Below are positions 9,214 through 18,633 of a stretch of DNA of 64,000 bases, one piece after another. The translations under genes and the position numbers were made by a program. This stretch comes from Lachnospiraceae bacterium (GTDB lineage: Bacteria; Bacillota; Clostridia; Lachnospirales; Lachnospiraceae). Under the pieces are notes generated by a model. The model was not told the origin of the DNA. It saw only the letters and a list, made by a program, of their open reading frames with translations, and did no database searches. The DNA lies in the NCBI GenBank assembly GCA_022796795.1, contig JAAWJI010000014.1, forward strand, positions 1 through 64,000. Reading direction: 5' to 3'. The first letter of the stretch is position 1; every line of letters begins with the position of its first letter.

Positions 9214-9360
9214 ATGTTTTTAGGTTTGCAGTGGTACTGGTGGCTGGTGATTGCGGCGGCGCTGATCATCTCTATTCCCTTTAAGATTAAGTTTATGAAG
9301 TGGTGGAACAAGCGCCAGCAGGCGAAGAACCAGGAGGGAAAGTGGGGTGAGGAGGAGTGA
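9214..9360 (+). CDS. Small single-TM protein (48 aa), first gene of ABC exporter operon
   Basis: MFLGLQWYWWLVIAAALIISIPFKIKFMKWWNKRQQAKNQEGKWGEEE*; SD AAGGAGG; stop overlaps the GTG start of the ATPase gene (GTGA). Too short for the ORF track. Confidence 0.7.
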   Translation: MFLGLQWYWWLVIAAALIISIPFKIKFMKWWNKRQQAKNQEGKWGEEE

Positions 9361-10205
9361 TCGAGGTCAAGAACCTGACATTTTCCTATAGTAAGGACAA
9401 ACAGGCTCTTCACGGCCTGGATTTTACTGTGAAGGACGGGGAAATTTTCGGCTTCCTTGGGCCGAACGGTTCCGGGAAATCCACTACGCAAAAAATACTC
9501 ACCGGGTTACTCAGGGGACACGGCGGGAAAGTCTCCCTGTTTGGGCAGGATATCTCTGTTGCACAGGGTCCGGAATTCTTTCAAAAAATCGGCGTTCTCT
9601 TTGAGTTTCCCTATCTGTACGCCAGCTTAAGCGCCGTGGATAATCTGAACTACTTTGCTTCATTCTATCCCAGAGAACAGAGGCGGGATGTGGGGGAGCT
9701 GCTGGACATGTTGGAATTCAAGCGGGACTTTCTGAAAAAGCCAGTGTCCTCCTACTCCAAAGGGATGCGCCAGCGGGTGAGCATGGCACGGGCGCTGGTA
9801 AGCAGCCCCCGGCTGCTGTTCCTGGACGAACCTACCAGCGGCCTTGACCCCTCCGGCGCAGTGCTGTTCCGAAAGATCATTGAGCAGGAGCGGAAAAAGG
9901 GAACGACGGTTTTTGTCACCACACACAATATGGTGGACGCGGATCTTCTGTGCGACCGGGTGGCGTTTATCGTAGGAGGAAACCTTGTGGCCCTGGATAC
10001 GCCCAAACGTCTGAAAGAGAAAAACAGCAACCATGGGGTCGTGATCGACTATCTGTATCAAGGCCGACGGGAGAGGAAAACCATTGAGGCGACAGAGCTG
10101 GCGTCGGGCGTCCCTTTTGCCTGTGACGAGATGATCAGCATCCATTCCCAGGAGCCGACTTTGGAGGATATGTTTATCCAATACACAGGAAGGGGGCTTA
10201 GCTAA
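9357..10205 (+). CDS. ABC transporter ATP-binding protein
   Basis: GPNGSGKSTTQKILTG Walker A, SSYSKGMRQRVSMARAL signature, LLFLDEPTSGLDP Walker B; GTG start. Confidence 0.95.
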   Translation: MIEVKNLTFSYSKDKQALHGLDFTVKDGEIFGFLGPNGSGKSTTQKILTGLLRGHGGKVSLFGQDISVAQGPEFFQKIGVLFEFPYLYASLSAVDNLNYFASFYPREQRRDVGELLDMLEFKRDFLKKPVSSYSKGMRQRVSMARALVSSPRLLFLDEPTSGLDPSGAVLFRKIIEQERKKGTTVFVTTHNMVDADLLCDRVAFIVGGNLVALDTPKRLKEKNSNHGVVIDYLYQGRRERKTIEATELASGVPFACDEMISIHSQEPTLEDMFIQYTGRGLS

Positions 10206-11197
10206 TGGGAAAAGACTTCTTCACCCTGTTCAAAAAGGATTGCCGGATGCTGGCGTCGGGAAAGTTTTTCCTGATGGCAATAGGGTTTCTAATCCTTTAT
10301 ACAGCCTATGTGAACTTGGGCTATATCCGCTTTATGCATATGGAGCCTTACAATGTGTATCTGTATGACCCAGCCGGGACGCAAACAGAAAAGTCGTCCC
10401 TGGTACAGACGGTTTCCTCCATGGAGGATATGGACGCCGCTTTGCTTTCTGATGCCAACGGCGTGGGGATTTATGCAGGAGATGGGGACGTGCAGGTAGT
10501 GCTTTACGCAGGAGCAGAGCGCATCGACCGTCACCGGGCGGATTACGCCCTGTCCCTTCTTCGGCCCTGGACTAGCCGCACTCCGGAGGTACTTGGCACA
10601 AATACGCCGGAACAAAAGGCGAGAAAAGATATCACTTGTGAATTGTTGTTTTTTGAACTGACCGCCGTAGGATTTTTGGGGATTGCCGCCGTATTATTCA
10701 AGGAAAAGGGCATGGGAGTGATTCGTGTTCACGCCATTCTCCCCCTTCGAAAAAGCAAATTTCTCCTGTCTAAGCTGGCGGTGTTCCTGCTCTCTGATCT
10801 AGTCTTTGGAGTACTGCTCACACTGCTGAATGTGGGGCTTGCAGACGGGGCGGCAATCCTTCCCGCCGTTTTGCTTCAAACGGCCATTTTATCCCTTCTG
10901 ATGGCCTTGGCGGGCCTGCTTTTTGCCTTGCTGCTAAAAGATTTCCGGCAATTTACGCTGGCATATTTAGTTATCGCCATTTTTGCCGCGACTCCTGTAT
11001 TTCTATCTGCCAATACGTCTATTAAGCTTGACTGGATTGGTTATCAACCGTTCTATCACGTGTATATGGGACTAAAAAACGCCTATTTCGGATCTGCCAA
11101 TTCACCAGTCTATTATGCTGTGTCTGTGACTGCAATCGCGCTGTTGTTTTTGGCGGTACAGCTTGCGTTTTACCGGGAAATCAGAAAGGAGGGGTGA
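10205..11197 (+). CDS. ABC-2 type transporter permease
   Basis: Multiple TM segments; overlaps ATPase stop (TAATG); ABC-2 topology. Confidence 0.8.
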   Translation: MGKDFFTLFKKDCRMLASGKFFLMAIGFLILYTAYVNLGYIRFMHMEPYNVYLYDPAGTQTEKSSLVQTVSSMEDMDAALLSDANGVGIYAGDGDVQVVLYAGAERIDRHRADYALSLLRPWTSRTPEVLGTNTPEQKARKDITCELLFFELTAVGFLGIAAVLFKEKGMGVIRVHAILPLRKSKFLLSKLAVFLLSDLVFGVLLTLLNVGLADGAAILPAVLLQTAILSLLMALAGLLFALLLKDFRQFTLAYLVIAIFAATPVFLSANTSIKLDWIGYQPFYHVYMGLKNAYFGSANSPVYYAVSVTAIALLFLAVQLAFYREIRKEG

Positions 11198-11200
11198 GAC

Positions 11201-12208
11201 GTGAAAGGCTTGAAATATCAGATGAAGAGTGTTCTGCAGGATAAATTCTGTCTGATGACGTTTTTGCTGCCCATCTTGGTTGCCCTTGGGCTCAATTTTA
11301 TGGGGTCTGTTGATATGTCCAGTCTGGGCGAATTGCATTTCGGGGTATTGGAACATGAATTATCCCCTGAAACAATCACATGGCTGGAGCGGTACGGCCC
11401 GGTGACAGCCTATGGGACACAGGAAGAACTGACAGCCGCCATCCAGGAGCCGTCCACCAATGTCATTGGCGTACAAGCAGACGAAGGCAGCATCAAAACA
11501 GCCATCAGCGGGGACGAGCTGGATATTTTTCAGCAGGCGGCGGCTACGCTGCCGGTTCTCTACGAACAGCGGGCAGAGGCAGCCCAGGTAAAAGTCCAGA
11601 TATGGGAGCGCCGGGACATTTTGGAAAGTCTGCAAGATATGTTTATCCCCGCTGTGCTGATCGTCGCTATGTTTATGGGCTGTACGTTCAACGCCATGAA
11701 CATTATTTCCGAAAAGGAAGACGGCGTGGCTTTTGTAAATGAAATCCTGCCCATGGCGCCAGGCCAGTATATGCTGCAAAAGGTGGCGGTGGGATTTCTC
11801 TTTGGAAGCCTGTCCTCCGTGGCCACAGCCTGGATCTGTTTTCGATTTTCCTGGCACAACTTGGGAATACTGCTGGCGCTGATCCTTCTGTCGTCTTTTG
11901 TGGCGGCGCTGATGGGCCTGTTTATCGGTAAATTCTCCCAGGGTTTGATGGTTGGTGTGGTCTATATCAAAATCCTCATGCTTGTGTTTATGGCAGTGCC
12001 CATTGTATGCGTTCTGCTTGGGATAAGCGGGCCGCTGGCGGTCATTTGCAATATCGTTCCCTCAAAGAGCGCCTTTGAGGGCATTATGGCCCTGTCTGCC
12101 GGGGATATGAGGACGGCGGTAAAAGATGTTGGTATTCTGGTTTTTCACTGCATAGGGTGGTTTGCGTTGTATATCCTGATTTTTCCACGGCGAATCCATC
12201 CTCAATAG
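11201..12208 (+). CDS. ABC-2 type transporter permease (fluoroquinolone-export-like)
   Basis: GTG start; N-term TM, ~120-aa extracytoplasmic region, then FIPAVLIVAMFMGCTFNAMNIISEKEDGVAFVNEILPMAPGQYMLQKV typical of ABC-2 permeases. Confidence 0.78.
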   Translation: MKGLKYQMKSVLQDKFCLMTFLLPILVALGLNFMGSVDMSSLGELHFGVLEHELSPETITWLERYGPVTAYGTQEELTAAIQEPSTNVIGVQADEGSIKTAISGDELDIFQQAAATLPVLYEQRAEAAQVKVQIWERRDILESLQDMFIPAVLIVAMFMGCTFNAMNIISEKEDGVAFVNEILPMAPGQYMLQKVAVGFLFGSLSSVATAWICFRFSWHNLGILLALILLSSFVAALMGLFIGKFSQGLMVGVVYIKILMLVFMAVPIVCVLLGISGPLAVICNIVPSKSAFEGIMALSAGDMRTAVKDVGILVFHCIGWFALYILIFPRRIHPQ

Positions 12209-12218
12209 ACAAGGGGAT

Positions 12219-12347
12219 ATGTGCTCCAAGGGCCGGTTTTACGGGGATCTGAAGCCCAGCACCCTGTCTGAGATGTTGGATGGTCTGTGTCAATATGCGG
12301 TAGACATAGGCTGTGACCGGGAGCTGTTGCCGGAAGGCTGGAAGTAG
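12219..12347 (+). CDS. Short ORF (42 aa), possible gene remnant
   Basis: MCSKGRFYGDLKPSTLSEMLDGLCQYAVDIGCDRELLPEGWK* preceded by AAGGGG; no family recognised. Confidence 0.3.
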   Translation: MCSKGRFYGDLKPSTLSEMLDGLCQYAVDIGCDRELLPEGWK

Positions 12348-12403
12348 AAGGGCGCAGAGGACGGGCAAGCTGGTCTTGTCGTATTTCGACAAAATTTTAA
12401 CAG

Positions 12404-12438
12404 TATGAGGGCAATTTGCTTGACAAATTGCCCTCATA
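12404..12438. promoter_or_regulatory. Perfect 15-bp inverted repeat overlapping the -35 of the leuS promoter
   Basis: TATGAGGGCAATTTG-CTTGA-CAAATTGCCCTCATA; TTGACA at 12420-12425 sits in the loop/arm; TATGAT -10 at 12442-12447. Confidence 0.75.
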
Positions 12439-12461
12439 TGTTATGATAAAATTTAGTGTTG

Positions 12462-12480
12462 GCGTACTGCGTCAGTACGC
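12462..12480 (+). promoter_or_regulatory. 8-bp inverted repeat in leuS 5' UTR
   Basis: GCGTACTG-CGT-CAGTACGC, about 15 bp downstream of the predicted -10. Confidence 0.5.
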
Positions 12481-12543
12481 AGAAATTTTCCGGATTGGTA
12501 TATGTAAGTTCGGATGAGAAATTAATAAGAGGAGTGGAAAAGA

Positions 12544-14958
12544 ATGGCAGCACCTTTTAACCACAGAGCTGTGGAGGAGAAATGGAGAAAGAACTGGGAG
12601 AAGAACCCGGTGAATGTAAATGACGGGAAGAAGCCCAAGTACTATTGTCTGGACATGTTTCCGTACCCGTCGGGAAACGGCCTGCATGTAGGACACTGGA
12701 GAGGATATGTGATCAGCGACGTGTGGAGCCGTTATAAGCTGATGCAGGGGTATTATATCGTTCATCCTATGGGGTGGGATGCCTTTGGACTTCCGGCGGA
12801 GAATTACGCCATCAAGATGGGGGTGCATCCTGCCAAGTCTACGGCGCAGAATGTGGCCAATATTAAGAAGCAGATTAACGACATTGCGGCTTTGTATGAC
12901 TGGGATATGGAGGTCAATACCACGGACCCGGAGTTTTACAAGTGGACCCAGTGGATTTTTGTGAAGATGTTTAAGGAGGGGCTGGCCTACGAGAAGGAAT
13001 TCCCTATTAACTGGTGCCCCTCCTGCAAGACAGGGCTTGCCAATGAAGAGGTGGTCAACGGCTGCTGCGAGCGCTGCGGAGCCACAGTGACCAAGAAGAA
13101 TCTGCGCCAGTGGATGCTGAAGATCACAGCCTATGCAGACCGCCTGCTGAATGATCTGGATAAGCTGGACTGGCCGGAGAAGGTTAAAAAGATGCAATCT
13201 GACTGGATCGGCAAATCCTACGGCGCAGAGGTGGATTTCCCCATAGAAGGAAGAGAGGAGAAGATCACAGTCTATACCACTCGACCCGATACCCTGTACG
13301 GAGCGACCTTCATGGTGCTGGCCCCGGAACACAAGCTGGCGGCTTCCCTGGCCACGGAGGAGACCAGGGCTGCTGTGGATCAGTATATTTTTGACGCCTC
13401 CGTCAAGTCCAATGTGGACCGTCTCCAGGATAAGGAAAAGACTGGCGTGTTTACGGGAACCTATGCCGTCAATCCCCTGAACGGAGCCAGAGTGCCCATC
13501 TGGCTTTCTGACTATGTACTGGCGGATTACGGAACCGGCGCGATCATGTGTGTGCCGGCCCATGATGATCGGGACTTTGAGTTTGCCACAAAATTTAACA
13601 TTCCCATTATACAGGTAATTGCAAAGGACGGAAAAGAAATCGAACCTATGACAGAGGCCTACACAGAGGCCAGCGGTATCATGATTAATTCCGGCGAGTG
13701 GAATGGGATGGAGAGCGCAGTTTTGAAGCAGGAGGCGCCTGCCATGATCGAGGAGAGAGGCTTGGGACGCAAGACCGTAAACTACAAGCTTCGCGACTGG
13801 GTGTTTTCCCGCCAGCGCTACTGGGGAGAGCCTATTCCCATCATTCACTGCCCCCACTGCGGCAATGTGCCGGTTCCCGAGGATCAGCTTCCCCTGCAGC
13901 TTCCGGAGGTAGAGAGCTATCAGCCTACGGGTACGGGAGAATCCCCGCTGGCAGCCATCGATGAGTGGGTGAATACCACCTGCCCGGTTTGCGGCGCCCC
14001 GGCCAAGAGAGAGACGAACACCATGCCTCAATGGGCGGGTTCTTCCTGGTATTTCCTGCGCTATGTGGACAATCTCAACGACCAGCAGCTGGTGAGCAAG
14101 GAGAAGGCGGACAAATACCTGCCGGTGGATATGTACATTGGCGGTGTGGAGCATGCGGTGCTTCATCTCCTGTACTCCCGTTTTTACACCAAATTCCTCC
14201 ACGATATCGGAGCGGTGGACTTTGACGAACCCTTTACCAAGCTGTTCAACCAGGGCATGATTACGGGTAAGAACGGAATCAAAATGAGCAAGTCCAAGGG
14301 CAATGTGGTGTCCCCGGACGATCTGATCCGGGATTACGGCTGCGACGCCCTCCGCATGTACGAGCTCTTTGTGGGACCGCCGGAGCTGGATGCGGAGTGG
14401 GACGACAGAGGCATTGAGGGTGTGGCCCGCTTCCTGAAACGGTTCTGGAACCTGGTGCTGGACAACAAGGACAGCGGACTGGCAGAGACGAAGGAGAGCG
14501 TAAAGCTTCGCCATCAGATGATCCACGACATTACCACCCGTCTGGATGCCTTTAGTCTGAATACGGTCATTTCCGGATTTATGGAAAATAACAACAAGCT
14601 CATTGACCTGGCAAAGAAGCAAGGAGGCATGGACAAGGAGACCCTGGAGACTGCCGTGACACTGCTGGCGCCCTTTGCGCCCCACATTTCCGAAGAGCTT
14701 TGGGAGCAGCTGGGCCATGAGGATACGGTGTTTGCACACGGATGGCCCCAGGCGGATGCGGCGGCCATGAAGGACGACGAGAAGGAAATCGCCGTACAGA
14801 TCAACGGTAAGACCCGGGCAGTGGTAAATATCCCCACCAGCTGTTCCAAGGAGGAGGCTATCGCGGCCGGCAAAGCTGTGGTTGCAGACCGACTGGAAGG
14901 CGCTATTGTGAAGGAGATCTATGTGCCGGGCAGGATCATAAACCTGGTAGTAAAATAG
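12544..14958 (+). CDS. leuS: Leucyl-tRNA synthetase
   Basis: MFPYPSGNGLHVGHWRGY (HIGH-type), KMSKSKGNVVSPDD (KMSKS), Zn-binding CPSCKTG; 804 aa. Confidence 0.98.
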   Translation: MAAPFNHRAVEEKWRKNWEKNPVNVNDGKKPKYYCLDMFPYPSGNGLHVGHWRGYVISDVWSRYKLMQGYYIVHPMGWDAFGLPAENYAIKMGVHPAKSTAQNVANIKKQINDIAALYDWDMEVNTTDPEFYKWTQWIFVKMFKEGLAYEKEFPINWCPSCKTGLANEEVVNGCCERCGATVTKKNLRQWMLKITAYADRLLNDLDKLDWPEKVKKMQSDWIGKSYGAEVDFPIEGREEKITVYTTRPDTLYGATFMVLAPEHKLAASLATEETRAAVDQYIFDASVKSNVDRLQDKEKTGVFTGTYAVNPLNGARVPIWLSDYVLADYGTGAIMCVPAHDDRDFEFATKFNIPIIQVIAKDGKEIEPMTEAYTEASGIMINSGEWNGMESAVLKQEAPAMIEERGLGRKTVNYKLRDWVFSRQRYWGEPIPIIHCPHCGNVPVPEDQLPLQLPEVESYQPTGTGESPLAAIDEWVNTTCPVCGAPAKRETNTMPQWAGSSWYFLRYVDNLNDQQLVSKEKADKYLPVDMYIGGVEHAVLHLLYSRFYTKFLHDIGAVDFDEPFTKLFNQGMITGKNGIKMSKSKGNVVSPDDLIRDYGCDALRMYELFVGPPELDAEWDDRGIEGVARFLKRFWNLVLDNKDSGLAETKESVKLRHQMIHDITTRLDAFSLNTVISGFMENNNKLIDLAKKQGGMDKETLETAVTLLAPFAPHISEELWEQLGHEDTVFAHGWPQADAAAMKDDEKEIAVQINGKTRAVVNIPTSCSKEEAIAAGKAVVADRLEGAIVKEIYVPGRIINLVVK

Positions 14959-15023
14959 TTCAGCCAGAACGGAAGTTTTAAATAATTACAAGAGGGATCA
15001 AAACAAAAGAAAGGCGGGAAGGT

Positions 15024-16358
15024 ATGAGTGATGCAACATTTCGAGGCGGCGTTCATCCCTATGACGGAAAGGATCTGTCAAAGGATAAGCCAGTCCGGAT
15101 TGTGCTGCCCAAAGGGGATCTGGTGTATCCCCTGTCTCAGCATATCGGAGCGCCGGCAAGACCGGTGGTAGCAAAGGGGGATTCTGTGCTGGTTGGTCAG
15201 CTGATCGGGGAGGCCAGTGGCTTTTTGTCAGCCAATGTGATCAGCTCTGTGTCGGGAAAGGTCAAGGCCATTGAGCCCAGGCTTTTGCCCAACGGCATGA
15301 CAGCCACCTCCATAATTGTGGAAAATGACCATGCATATCAGGCAGTTCCGGGCATGGGGGAGAAGCGGGACTGCATGAAAATGACAAAAGAAGAGATCCG
15401 GCAGGCCATTAAGGATGCGGGAATCGTGGGCATGGGAGGCGCAGGCTTCCCCACCCATGTGAAGCTTACGCCCAAGGACGACAGCGCTATCGATTATGTG
15501 ATTGTAAACGGCGCGGAGTGCGAGCCATATCTCACCAGTGACTACCGCATGATGATGGAGGAGCCAAAGAAGATCATCGGCGGCCTGCGGGCCATGCTGC
15601 AGCTCTTCGAGAATGCCAGGGGCGTGATTGCCATTGAAAAAAACAAGCCAGAGGCCATTGAAATGCTCTCTGAGCTGGTAAAAGATGAGCCCCGCATGGA
15701 GGTATGCCCCATGAAGGTAAAATACCCCCAGGGTGCGGAACGCAATCTGATCTACGCCGTGTCCGGCAGAAAGCTTACCTCCAGGAAGCTTCCTGCAGAT
15801 GTGGGCTGTGTGGTCAGCAACACGGATTCGGTCATTGCCATTTATATGGCTGTCTGTGAGACTACGCCTCTGATGCGGCGGATTGTGACGGTAACGGGGA
15901 ATGCCATTCAGGATCCCCAGAACTTTAACGTGCGCACCGGCACCTGCTACGCGGAGCTTATCGAAGAGGCAGGAGGCTTTGCAGGAGAGCCGGCCAAGAT
16001 TATTTCCGGCGGCCCTATGATGGGCTTTGCCCTGACAAACCTGGAGGTTCCGGTGACCAAGACCTCCTCGGCCCTGTTGTGCCTTTTGGAGGATCCTGTG
16101 GCTGAGGAGAGCCAGACTGCCTGTATTCGCTGCGGACGCTGCGCGGAAGTCTGTCCCAGCCATCTGGTTCCTCAAAAGATGATGGAAGCCTGCCAGCGGT
16201 TTGATCTGGAGCAGTTTGAGAAGCTTTACGGCATGGAGTGCTATGAATGCGGCTCCTGTACATATACCTGTCCGGCCAGAAGGCCGCTGACCCAGGCCTT
16301 TAAGCAGGCCCGCAAGGCAGTGGCGGACAACCGCCGGAAACAGCAGGCAGCGAAATAA
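15024..16358 (+). CDS. rnfC: Electron transport complex subunit RnfC
   Basis: FRGGVHPYDGK, GIVGMGGAGFPTHVK, CIRCGRCAEVCPSHL and CYECGSCTYTCPARRPL ferredoxin motifs. Confidence 0.96.
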   Translation: MSDATFRGGVHPYDGKDLSKDKPVRIVLPKGDLVYPLSQHIGAPARPVVAKGDSVLVGQLIGEASGFLSANVISSVSGKVKAIEPRLLPNGMTATSIIVENDHAYQAVPGMGEKRDCMKMTKEEIRQAIKDAGIVGMGGAGFPTHVKLTPKDDSAIDYVIVNGAECEPYLTSDYRMMMEEPKKIIGGLRAMLQLFENARGVIAIEKNKPEAIEMLSELVKDEPRMEVCPMKVKYPQGAERNLIYAVSGRKLTSRKLPADVGCVVSNTDSVIAIYMAVCETTPLMRRIVTVTGNAIQDPQNFNVRTGTCYAELIEEAGGFAGEPAKIISGGPMMGFALTNLEVPVTKTSSALLCLLEDPVAEESQTACIRCGRCAEVCPSHLVPQKMMEACQRFDLEQFEKLYGMECYECGSCTYTCPARRPLTQAFKQARKAVADNRRKQQAAK

Positions 16359-16374
16359 GGGAGGGGAGTGAATT

Positions 16375-17307
16375 ATGAACGGATTATTGCATGTATCATC
16401 CTCACCGCATGTCAGAGGGAAGGTGACCACCCGGTCCATCATGTATGATGTGCTCATAGCCCTTCTTCCTGCCACGGTGTTTGGTATTTACCGCTGCGGC
16501 CCTCGTTCTCTGGCCGTTGTTTTGGTGACAGTGGCGGCTGCAGTGCTGTCGGAATATTTGTATGAGAAGGGCACCAAACGGCCCGTGACTATTTTAGACG
16601 GAAGCGCGGCCCTGACGGGACTTTTGCTGGCCCTGAATATGCCGGTGCAGATCTCCTTGTGGATCCCGGTTTTGGGAAGCGTCTTTGCCATTGTGGTGGT
16701 GAAGCAGCTTTTCGGCGGACTGGGACAGAATTTCATGAATCCGGCTCTGGCGGCCCGGTGCTTTCTGCTTATTTCCTTTACGGGGAAAATGACGGACTTT
16801 ACGGTGGACGGAGTGTCCGGCGCCACGCCTCTGGCTCTTTTAAAGAGCGGCCAGAGCGTGAATGTAGTCGATTTGTTCTGGGGCTTTACCGGAGGCTCCA
16901 TCGGAGAGATTTCCACGGTTGCTATTTTGCTGGGAGCCGTTTACCTCCTTGCCAGAAGGGTCATTAGCTGGATCATTCCTGTGTCCTATCTGGGATCCTT
17001 TGCCATCTGTCTGATTTTGTTTGGCGGTCATGGCCTTGATCCCGCCTTCCTTCTGGGCCATCTCTTTGGCGGCGGCCTGATGCTGGGGGCCTGGTTTATG
17101 GCTACGGATTATGTGACCAGTCCCATAACCAGAAACGGAAAAATCCTTTTTGGGATCCTTCTGGGAGTCCTGACTTGTATTTTCCGTCTTTTTGGAGGCA
17201 GCGCAGGAGGCGTTTCCTATGCCATTATTCTGGGAAATCTGGTTGTGCCCCTGCTGGAGAAGGTGACAATGCCGAAAGCTTTTGGATGGGAGGGAAAACA
17301 GTCATGA
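16375..17307 (+). CDS. rnfD: Rnf complex subunit RnfD
   Basis: SPHVRGKVTTRSIMYDVLIALLPA, SGATPL flavinylation-type motif, FMATDYVTSPITRNGKI. Confidence 0.95.
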   Translation: MNGLLHVSSSPHVRGKVTTRSIMYDVLIALLPATVFGIYRCGPRSLAVVLVTVAAAVLSEYLYEKGTKRPVTILDGSAALTGLLLALNMPVQISLWIPVLGSVFAIVVVKQLFGGLGQNFMNPALAARCFLLISFTGKMTDFTVDGVSGATPLALLKSGQSVNVVDLFWGFTGGSIGEISTVAILLGAVYLLARRVISWIIPVSYLGSFAICLILFGGHGLDPAFLLGHLFGGGLMLGAWFMATDYVTSPITRNGKILFGILLGVLTCIFRLFGGSAGGVSYAIILGNLVVPLLEKVTMPKAFGWEGKQS

Positions 17308-17915
17308 CAAAATTAAAGGACGCCCTGATTTTATTTGTGATTACTATCGTGGCAGGCCTGCTTTTGGGAGGAGTCAATGAGGTGACCAAGGAACCTATCG
17401 CAGAGCAGGAGGCCTTAAGAATCGCCCGGGCCTATCAGGCGGTAAGTCCCGGCGCACAGTCCTTTGAGCAGTCGGAAAAAATTCTGACGCTTCTGGAAAA
17501 TTCTGAGACCTTGCTGGCAGACAGCGGCGTGGAGCTTGGCAATGTGCAGATCGAAGATGCAGTGGAGGCCCTGGACGCCTCCGGCAATCTGGTGGGTTAT
17601 GTGGTGAAGTCCACCTCCAAGGACGGCTATAATGGGGCTATTACCCTGGCGGTGGGAGTTTCTCTGGACGGAACCCTTCAGGGGATTGATTTTATTGTCA
17701 TCAGTGAGACCAAGGGACTTGGCATGAAGGCCATTGAGGCTCCCTTTAAGGATCAATTCCAGAACCGTACCGGCGGTCCCCTGGTGCTGACCAAGAGCGG
17801 CGCGCCGGCGGAGAACGAGATTGATGCCATCGGCGGCGCTACCTTTACGTCGTCAGCCACAGTTCATGCGGTGAACGCAGCCCTAACCTTTGCGTCCGCC
17901 TGCATGGAGCAGTAG
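17304..17915 (+). CDS. rnfG: Rnf complex subunit RnfG (FMN-binding)
   Basis: ATGA overlap with rnfD; SETKGLGMKAIEAPFKDQF and GGATFTSSAT FMN-attachment motif. Confidence 0.94.
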   Translation: MTKLKDALILFVITIVAGLLLGGVNEVTKEPIAEQEALRIARAYQAVSPGAQSFEQSEKILTLLENSETLLADSGVELGNVQIEDAVEALDASGNLVGYVVKSTSKDGYNGAITLAVGVSLDGTLQGIDFIVISETKGLGMKAIEAPFKDQFQNRTGGPLVLTKSGAPAENEIDAIGGATFTSSATVHAVNAALTFASACMEQ

Positions 17916-17928
17916 GAGGTGCCAGAAC

Positions 17929-18618
17929 ATGAATAAATATGTGGAACGAATATACAACGGTGTGGCAAAGGAAAACCCCACCTTTATCCTGATGCTGGGC
18001 ATGTGCCCCACCCTGGCGGTTACCACCTCGGCCTTTAACGGACTGGGTATGGGATTGTCCACCATGGTGGTGCTAGTGGCCTCCAACCTGCTCATATCCA
18101 TGCTGCGGAAGATCATTCCGGACAAAGTGCGGATCCCGGCATACATTGTGGTGGTAGCCACCCTGGTTACCGTGGTGGAGATGCTGATTAAGGCCTTTAT
18201 CCCCAGCCTATACGACGCTCTGGGTCTCTATATTCCTCTGATTGTGGTAAACTGTATTATCCTGGGACGGGCAGAGTCTTATGCTTCCAAAAATCCGCCT
18301 GTTCTGTCCGCACTGGATGGCGTGGGCATGGGCCTGGGCTTTTCCATTGCCCTGACCTGCATTGGTTTTTTCCGTGAGCTGATCGGAGAGGGAACGATTC
18401 TCTCTGGCACGCCTCTGGCCATGAGCCTGCCGGAATTCTATGAGCCGGTTACCATCTTTGTGCTGGCCCCCGGCGCATTTCTGGTGCTGGCCCTGATCAA
18501 TGCGTTTTTAAATGCCTTACATATTCAGAATAACGGAAAGAAAAAGGTAGAGGGCTGCGATGGAAACTGTTGCAGCTGCTCCGGTTTGGCGGATTGTGCA
18601 TCCAGAGATCAGAACTAG
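17929..18618 (+). CDS. rnfE: Rnf complex subunit RnfE
   Basis: NGVAKENPTFILMLGMCPTLAVTTSAFNGLGMG, NCIILGRAESYASKN; ATG at 17929 with RBS aggaggtg. Confidence 0.95.
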   Translation: MNKYVERIYNGVAKENPTFILMLGMCPTLAVTTSAFNGLGMGLSTMVVLVASNLLISMLRKIIPDKVRIPAYIVVVATLVTVVEMLIKAFIPSLYDALGLYIPLIVVNCIILGRAESYASKNPPVLSALDGVGMGLGFSIALTCIGFFRELIGEGTILSGTPLAMSLPEFYEPVTIFVLAPGAFLVLALINAFLNALHIQNNGKKKVEGCDGNCCSCSGLADCASRDQN

Positions 18619-18633
18619 GGGGAGGGAAAAAAG

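Noticed and set aside
12209-12543. T-box riboswitch upstream of leuS
   Set aside because: Region after the predicted promoter is under 100 nt and lacks the T-box consensus; only short palindromes are present.
12472-14739. 755-aa minus-strand ORF opposite leuS
   Set aside because: Shadow ORF caused by codon bias of leuS; low-complexity composition and no domain motif.
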